Made by a program: the position numbers and the translations under genes. Of a stretch of 54,412 nucleotides of DNA, positions 50,163 through 54,412 are shown one piece after another. The stretch comes from Planobispora rosea (lineage in GTDB: Bacteria; Actinomycetota; Actinomycetes; Streptosporangiales; Streptosporangiaceae): NCBI RefSeq assembly GCF_014648175.1, contig NZ_BMQP01000054.1, forward strand, positions 1-54,412, read 5' to 3'. The notes under the pieces are model-generated. The model searched no databases. It had not been told where the DNA came from and saw nothing but the letters and a program-made list of their open reading frames with translations. How positions within the stretch are numbered: the first letter of the stretch is position 1; the number at the start of each line of letters is the position of its first letter.

Positions 50163-50200
50163 AAGGCCCTTGAACAGGCATTACGCCGTCAAGGGCCTTT
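50163..50200 (+). terminator. Intrinsic terminator of tRNA-Arg
   Basis: AAGGCCCTTGA (50163-50173) pairs with TCAAGGGCCTT (50189-50199), followed by TTCTG. It lies eight bases after the tRNA CCA. Confidence 0.9.
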
Positions 50201-50225
50201 CTGCTTTCTCGATCATTCGGTCTCT

Positions 50226-50245
50226 TTGCTAACCCCCTTGCTAAC
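50226..50245. repeat. TTGCTAAC pair, possible integrase arm site (left)
   Basis: TTGCTAAC at 50226-50233 and 50238-50245, 12 bases start to start, between the tRNA terminator and the integrase remnant. The same word with the same spacing recurs at 53051-53070. Confidence 0.55.
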
Positions 50246-50269
50246 AGGGTGGCTCCCGGGTGGCTCCCC

Positions 50270-50326
50270 TCACTCACCCATCACCTTGGCGAACATGTCT
50301 GCCGGGTCTCGGGTCTGTCCAGTGAG
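50270..50326 (-). pseudogene. Integrase C-terminal remnant beside tRNA-Arg
   Basis: On the minus strand, a short frame reads DPADMFAKVMGE then stop (50270-50272), with an in-frame stop a few codons earlier. This is the sort of C-terminus found in tyrosine integrases of actinobacterial elements, and it lies where the integrase of a tRNA-Arg element is expected. The piece is short, so the call rests mainly on position. The region 50327-50512 has no gene; GGCTCTGTCGCAGATTGGG near 50332 resembles an IS end but has no visible partner. Confidence 0.4.
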
Positions 50327-50512
50327 TTAACGGCTCTGTCGCAGATTGGGGTGTGCGACAACGGCCGCACCAGCTGCAGCGTCTTCCGATGACGCCTCCG
50401 ACTACACCGAGCACGTCGGCCCCTTCCCCACCGCCTGATGGGAGCTACCGGATCGGCCTCGCCGCTTGACATCCAACGTCCAGGGGAGGGGTGACCCTGA
50501 CGCCGTGCCGGA

Positions 50513-51415
50513 TCAGTCGTAGGTGGCGATCTCGATGAGGTTGTGGTCCGGATCCCGGATGTACAGGCTGGTGATCGGGCCGAGCGCGCCGGTTCTGGGG
50601 ACCGGCCCCTCCTCGACGGGGACGCCCGCCGCAGCCAGGTGAGCGGCCACCTGGTCCAGGGAAGAGCTGGTGATCAGGCAGAGGTCGGCGCTGCCGGGCA
50701 CCGGACGGAGGGCGTGCGGCCGGATCGCGTGCCCGGCCGCGTGCAGGTTGATCTTGCTGGAGCCGAAGGTCAGCGCGTGGCGGCCGTCACCGAAGGTCAC
50801 CGGCTCCATTCCGAGGGCGTCCCGGTAGAAGTCGATCGTCCGGGAGATATCGGCCACGGTCAGGACCAGGTGGTCGAGGCTGGCGATGCGGACCGCGAAG
50901 GTCTCCTTGACGGTCTCCCAGGCGACCGGTGGCAGCAGATCCCGGTTGCGGGTGAAGAACGCGTGCAGCGCTGCCCCGTGCCGCGCACGGATGTCCGGGT
51001 TGTGCCGTACGACGTCGATCTCGTTCGCGGCTGTGATCAGGACGAATGCCCGGAGCTCGGCATCGGAGGGGTCCACCGGCCGGCCCGTGAAGCGATCGGC
51101 GAAGCGCAGGGCGGGATAGGTCGCCGTACGGTCGCAGGAGGCGTAGAGGTACACCAGTGCCTCGGCCCGGGGCCCGATCAGCTCGACCAGCGTAGCCCGA
51201 TCGGCGAGGTCGAGAAGCCGCCGGTCGAAGCCGTCCGTGCCGTAGGTCGCGTGGCACAGTCCGGCCAGTCGCACCTCTTCGGCCGCTCCCCAGGCGTTGA
51301 GCTGGGCTGCGACGCGTTGCAGGTGCTGCAGGAGCGTTCCACCGGGGTGGGAGATCTCGGCGGCGCCCTTGGAGATGAGGAATGTCGTCGAATCCGTGAA
51401 GGTATCCGCTGTCAT
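50513..51415 (-). CDS. DUF6817 domain fused to VOC (glyoxalase-like) domain
   Basis: About 300 residues from ATG 51415. Residues about 15-165 match DUF6817, with the HPGGTLLQHLQRVAAQLNAW opening, LAGLCHATYGTDGF and CDRTATYPALRF; His and Asp residues there suggest a HD-like metal site. Residues about 178-300 are a complete VOC module (IASLDHLVLTVADISRTIDF to LYIRDPDHNLIEIATYD). The combination is unusual. It lies in the accessory segment between tRNA-Arg and the IS element. The substrate is unknown. Confidence 0.82.
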   Translation of the reverse strand: MTADTFTDSTTFLISKGAAEISHPGGTLLQHLQRVAAQLNAWGAAEEVRLAGLCHATYGTDGFDRRLLDLADRATLVELIGPRAEALVYLYASCDRTATYPALRFADRFTGRPVDPSDAELRAFVLITAANEIDVVRHNPDIRARHGAALHAFFTRNRDLLPPVAWETVKETFAVRIASLDHLVLTVADISRTIDFYRDALGMEPVTFGDGRHALTFGSSKINLHAAGHAIRPHALRPVPGSADLCLITSSSLDQVAAHLAAAGVPVEEGPVPRTGALGPITSLYIRDPDHNLIEIATYD

Positions 51416-51467
51416 GACCCCGGTTATACGCCTCCGGGCGAACACCGGCGCGGGCGGGGCGGAAGGT

Positions 51468-51806
51468 AGCCATCGTCACCAACGGGACGGCGGACAACCA
51501 GCTCGGCAAGATCCAGCGGGCAGGACTGGCTGAGGCTGTCGACGCCTACGCGCTCTCGGGGCTCGAAGGGATCCGTAAGCCCGACGTCGCTCTGTTCGAG
51601 ATCGCGGCCAAGCGCTGTGGGATGACTCTGGCAGCCGGGGGATGGATGATCCGTGATCACCTGGTCGCCGACATCGGCGGGGACGGGCCGCCGGCCTTCG
51701 GACGGTCTGGATCGACCGGGGAACGTGGCCAGACCAGGAACACGAGGCGGACCACGTCGTCACAGACGTACTCCAAGCGATGGAGATCCTCTCTTCACAG
51801 ACATAG
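51468..51806 (+). pseudogene. Broken HAD-superfamily hydrolase
   Basis: The frame begins inside the gene with motif II (VAIVTNGTADNQLGKIQRAG), then motif III (GIRKPDVALFEIAAK) and the start of motif IV (WMIRDHLVADIGG). A frameshift follows, after which AAGLRTVWIDRGTWPDQEHE and TDVLQAMEILSSQ continue to a stop at 51804-51806. The N-terminal motif I (DxD) is missing. It starts 50 bases upstream of the fusion gene on the opposite strand, so the truncation may date from a rearrangement there. Confidence 0.85.
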
Positions 51807-52143
51807 ATGATCAAGATAGATCAATCGCAGGGGGTGGGGCTTCATCATGGGGAGGTATCGCGCCGGGTTGGACGGCGGGAGTTGCCGTAGGAGCGCTGTC
51901 AGGCTTGGCTCCCTTGCAGGATTGTCCTCATATGTATACAAACTAATAGTTTTAGAGTTCCCTTGTGAAGGGTTTGCTCCTGCTAGAGCATTTTGATTGA
52001 TATCATCACTTTCTTGCCCATTGGTAACGTTCATCTAGTTGCATCAAGAGTCATTTCTGTATCGATTGAAAAGCGTCTGATGAGTTGATCTTTCGGGGCT
52101 GCTTAACCTGCCTTATCCCTACTAGAAGACCATGGGGGAAGAC
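51807..52143. other. AT-rich intergenic stretch
   Basis: About 340 bases without a gene that I can support. The right half (about 51930-52090) is much more AT-rich than the rest of the window, with runs such as ATATGTATACAAACTAATAG. This fits foreign DNA or a strong promoter region for the following gene; I see no tRNA or terminator. Confidence 0.5.
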
Positions 52144-52941
52144 ATGACTGAGCAGGCAGCACAGGCGATCGTCGGCGACGGGCAGGCCATCAGCTCGCCG
52201 GAGGCTCCCAAGGGGAGCGGAGGGTCTCCCGTCAAGAACAAGAGGGAGGCGGGGACGAAGGCTCTCCCGAAGTGGGAGGCTGATGCGCGGGACCGCGTGC
52301 GAACGGCGGTGCGTCGCTACTCCAAGCCGCTCGTCGACCTAGTGGCCCGTGACGCCAACGAAGGAGACACTCGCCTCCTCATCACGGACTTCCTATGCGA
52401 AGGGCTCGGATACGACAAGTACGAAGACCTCACCACGGAATATCAAGTCAAAGGTGAGTTTGCCGACTACGGAATCCGTATTGACAAGCAGCTAGTCGCC
52501 TTCATAGAGGTGAAACGCTGTAGCCAGAAGCTCAACGCCAAGCATCTGCGGCAGGTTCAGATGTATGCCGTCAATGAGGGTGTTGAGTGGATGATTCTCT
52601 CCAATGGGCAAGTCTGGCAGGTCTACCACATGACTGCGGGGCTGCCTGTGATCATCGACATGGCTCTTGAAGTCGACCTGCTCAGTGATGCCAGCTTGGC
52701 GGCGAAGACCGATGCACTCTTCTATCTCACAAAGGAAGCATTCAAACGTCGCCTCATCGACGATCTCTGGAGAGCACGGGCCGCGACCTCGCCGAAGTCC
52801 TTGGCGCAGGTGCTTCTATCTGATGTGGTGGTGGAGGCTGTACGCAAGGAAGTCCGACGCCAGACGAGTTACAACGCCGATGTCACGGAGATCCATCGAA
52901 TCTTGCGAGAGGAAGTACTCCGGTCGGAGATACTGTCCTGA
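52144..52941 (+). CDS. HsdR N-terminal-type (PD-(D/E)xK) nuclease-domain protein
   Basis: 265 residues from ATG 52144, chosen because GGGGGAAG lies before it; ATG 52132 would add four residues. Residues about 60-165 match the type I restriction enzyme R-subunit N-terminal domain: LLITDFLCEGLGYDKYEDLT, then GEFADYGIRI with the Asp and VAFIEVKRCSQKLNAKHLRQ with the E-x-K pair. No helicase follows and no hsdM or hsdS gene is near. Such single proteins may act in defence or be remnants; the gene is complete and less GC-rich than its neighbours, indicating transfer. Confidence 0.85.
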   Translation: MTEQAAQAIVGDGQAISSPEAPKGSGGSPVKNKREAGTKALPKWEADARDRVRTAVRRYSKPLVDLVARDANEGDTRLLITDFLCEGLGYDKYEDLTTEYQVKGEFADYGIRIDKQLVAFIEVKRCSQKLNAKHLRQVQMYAVNEGVEWMILSNGQVWQVYHMTAGLPVIIDMALEVDLLSDASLAAKTDALFYLTKEAFKRRLIDDLWRARAATSPKSLAQVLLSDVVVEAVRKEVRRQTSYNADVTEIHRILREEVLRSEILS

Positions 52942-53050
52942 GTTGATAGGTGAATCGCTGATCCTTTGTGGCTGAGACGGTATCAATCCTCGTCGGGGAC
53001 ACATCGTGGCCGCACCGAGATCACGCTTCACGGCGGCCTGATGCGTGATC

Positions 53051-53070
53051 TTGCTAACGCGATTGCTAAC
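53051..53070. repeat. TTGCTAAC pair, possible integrase arm site (right)
   Basis: TTGCTAAC at 53051-53058 and 53063-53070, again 12 bases start to start, in the same orientation as the pair at 50226-50245. The two pairs bracket 2.8 kb of accessory genes. No copy of the tRNA-Arg 3' end is visible after it. Confidence 0.55.
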
Positions 53071-53199
53071 AACAGGTCTGAACAGCCATGGACGGCCATG
53101 GACTGAGGAACCCCGGAGGGCCCGCCAGACCACTCCCAGAAATCGGCCGTGGACGGTCCTGGGCGATCGTGTCCTCACCCGTAATGAAGATGTCGCAGG

Positions 53200-53411
53200 T
53201 CAAGCGAGACCAGGGTCAGGAAGGCCGAGCCGCCGGGAGACCTCACTGCGCAGATCGAATAGCTCGGTCAAGTGAACAGGACTCCGATCGGTGGCGCTGA
53301 TGTCGTGCTGGGCTTCGGCGGACCACAGGGGCGGAGCGAACGAAACTCCCTGATCGAGAGCGAGGGAAGCCGTCTTCTTCCACCAACCCGGCCAGCGGAA
53401 GCTCTCATAAA
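53200..53411 (-). pseudogene. C-terminal fragment of unknown gene, cut by IS630
   Basis: A clean reading frame ends at the TGA at 53200-53202. It reads YESFRWPGWWKKTASLALDQ, GVSFAPPLWSAEAQHDISAT and LTELFDLRSEVSRRLGLPDP before stopping. Upstream (rightward) the frame runs into the end of the IS element, so the gene was probably split by the insertion. I do not recognise the family. A second part may exist beyond the window. Confidence 0.45.
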
Positions 53412-53452
53412 AACTCGTCAGCCGCCCTGGTACTGAGGTTGAAAGGCGGGTG

Positions 53453-54067
53453 TTACGGCGGTTCGAGGACGAAGCCGGTCTGAGCGATGAAGCCGTCCAG
53501 CAGGCCGTGGCGGTATTGCATCCGCTTGAGCTTCGTCTTGACCACCGCGGCGAGCTCGTCGGTGTCGCGGGGCGCGAGGTTGGCCAGGCCGCGCTTGAGA
53601 ACCGACCACACTCCCTCGGCCGGGTTCAGTTCAGGCGCGTATGAGGGCAGCTGGAAGACCGTCAGCCAGGGCCGGGCGGTGATCGCCGCGCGCATCGCCG
53701 CCGACAGATGACGGCGATCGTTGTCCCACACCAGCACGATCGGCCCGCCGAGTTGCTGATGGGCGGCATCCAGCAGGGCGGCCAACTGCCTCGGACCGAA
53801 GCCCTTGACCTCGCCGGGACGCCCACGCCGGATCAGTGTCCGGTACATCAACCGGGTGCGCTGGCCGGGTTTGGCGCACACCAGGCCGGCCAGGCACACG
53901 CGCCCGTAGCCCTTGCCGGTCACGGCCACAATCGGCGTACGGCCGCGCGGCGCCCACGTGGTCGCCTTGGGCGGTCTCACGGTCTGTCCGGCCTCGTCTT
54001 CCCAGCACAGCCAGGCGCCCAGGTCGAGCGCTGCCCTTTTATGGCCGGCCACTGCTCGGCGACCCAC
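53453..54067 (-). CDS. IS630 transposase, DDE domain (frame 2)
   Basis: The DDE part of an IS630-type transposase with the catalytic acids in LGAWLCWEDEAGQTVRPPKA (D), IVLVWDNDRRHLSAAMRAAI (D) and APELNPAEGVWSVLKRGLAN (E). It is not expected to be translated alone: the conserved protein runs from the upstream frame (53977-54369) through a -1 shift at an AAAAG stretch (complement of 54036-54040), giving WPAIK-RAALDLGAW. All three acids are present, so the enzyme could be active. Confidence 0.85.
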   Translation of the reverse strand: MGRRAVAGHKRAALDLGAWLCWEDEAGQTVRPPKATTWAPRGRTPIVAVTGKGYGRVCLAGLVCAKPGQRTRLMYRTLIRRGRPGEVKGFGPRQLAALLDAAHQQLGGPIVLVWDNDRRHLSAAMRAAITARPWLTVFQLPSYAPELNPAEGVWSVLKRGLANLAPRDTDELAAVVKTKLKRMQYRHGLLDGFIAQTGFVLEPP

Positions 54068-54369
54068 GAGGTGATCACCTCCTCGTCGCGTTCGGTGGCG
54101 CGATGGATGGGGACCTGAGGACTCCAGCCCAGGCGGTGCAGCAGATAGGAGACCCCGCGCGGGGTGTAGTGCAGGTGAAACAGCGAGGCAATCAGGTCCG
54201 CGACGCGGGCTAGCGTCCAGCGCTGATCCTCGGTGTAGCCGTGCGCGGCCGGACCCCGCTCCAACTCCTCCATCAGCCGTTGCAGGCGCACCTCATCCAG
54301 GCGGCACCTCTCCCCGCCGGGGCCTTTAGAGGCCAACGCCTCATGAGCTTGCTCCGCTTTGGCGGACAC
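53977..54369 (-). CDS. IS630 transposase, winged-helix part (frame 1, partial)
   Basis: Frame 1 encodes the second half of the N-terminal DNA-binding region: EALASKGPGGERCRLDEVRL, QRWTLARVADLIASLFHLHY, GVSYLLHRLGWSPQVPIHRA and ITSWVAEQWPAIK. Homologues begin with another helix-turn-helix about 60 residues earlier; in this window an in-frame stop lies just upstream of 54369, so either the first helix-turn-helix is in yet another frame or this copy is damaged. Frame 1 continues past the shift site as RSTWAPGCAGKTRPDRP, the usual frame-1 tail of this IS group. Confidence 0.7.
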   Translation of the reverse strand: MSAKAEQAHEALASKGPGGERCRLDEVRLQRLMEELERGPAAHGYTEDQRWTLARVADLIASLFHLHYTPRGVSYLLHRLGWSPQVPIHRATERDEEVITSWVAEQWPAIKGQRSTWAPGCAGKTRPDRP

Positions 54370-54412
54370 CTTCGGTGTGGTGGTCAGGCCGCGACAGCGG
54401 CCTCATAGGCGG

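Larger units (their letters stand above)
53412..54412 (-). mobile_element. IS630-family insertion sequence (right end outside window)
   Basis: The element's transposase occupies 53453-54369 in two overlapping frames, and the left end lies somewhere near 53410-53450. Terminal inverted repeats cannot be confirmed because the right end is outside the window. The IS630 group normally inserts at TA; flanking sequence here is not decisive. The transposase N-terminus also extends beyond the window. Confidence 0.75.

Noticed and set aside
50002..50277. Open frame on the minus strand across tRNA-Arg
   Set aside because: It reads the tRNA in antisense (giving RTRTPNLLIRSQ), a well-known false protein pattern.
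1..54412. CRISPR array
   Set aside because: All repeat arrays found have units of 8-33 bases without unique spacers between them.

Overview
The window is high-GC actinobacterial chromosome. Frequent GTG starts, four-base start/stop overlaps, many apparently leaderless genes, several ECF/SigE-type sigma factors and DesK/NarL-type two-component pairs, and DUF5753/DUF6879 genes all point to a filamentous actinomycete. Streptosporangiaceae is my best guess, from the overall look of the proteins rather than from any marker gene. Most of the window is ordinary chromosome; three tRNA loci carry scars of integrated elements.

Left end (1-2193): the end of an integrative element. It carries a small protein, a DUF6879 protein and an XRE/DUF5753 regulator, then a pair of direct repeats, then a 3' fragment of tRNA-Ser(UGA) that I read as the distal attachment site, followed by a terminator. 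From 2.5 to 12.6 kb lie an ankyrin protein, an ECF sigma factor with its membrane partner, small transporters (LysE, SMR, CadD), a sensor kinase/regulator pair, a proline-repeat membrane protein and a Nudix-nuclease fusion. From 12.7 to 20.3 kb lie membrane proteins, a DoxX protein divergent from a GlxA-type AraC regulator, a second DJ-1/PfpI protein, an amidohydrolase and an M15 peptidase lipoprotein.

From 20.5 to 27.8 kb: an AAA ATPase preceded by a near-consensus actinobacterial SOS box, a translationally coupled pair (Cys-rich secreted protein and MauE-like membrane protein), a SigE-family sigma factor, a divergent MarR/YceI pair, a cluster of DnaA-box-like sites, and two paralogous membrane proteins behind three copies of a 15-bp operator-like motif. 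At 27.9-28.5 kb an intact tRNA-Ser(GCU) is followed by a decayed tyrosine recombinase. From 29 to 50 kb: NTF2-like proteins, a secreted protein, a luciferase-like oxidoreductase, a PadR regulator coupled to a stand-alone RelA/SpoT-type HD hydrolase with a membrane tail, DedA plus a second two-component pair, serine hydrolases, sigma factors with SnoaL-like tails, a phytase-like esterase, another SigE sigma with a membrane partner, MaoC, and a third two-component pair.

The right end (50.1-54.4 kb) is accessory DNA. An intact tRNA-Arg(ACG) is followed by an integrase C-terminal remnant, a DUF6817-glyoxalase fusion, a broken HAD hydrolase gene, an AT-rich stretch, an isolated HsdR-N-type nuclease-domain gene, and an IS630-family element with a probable -1 frameshift that appears to have cut an unknown gene. 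Paired 6-8-bp direct repeats spaced 11-12 bp recur beside all three tRNA loci and look like integrase arm sites.
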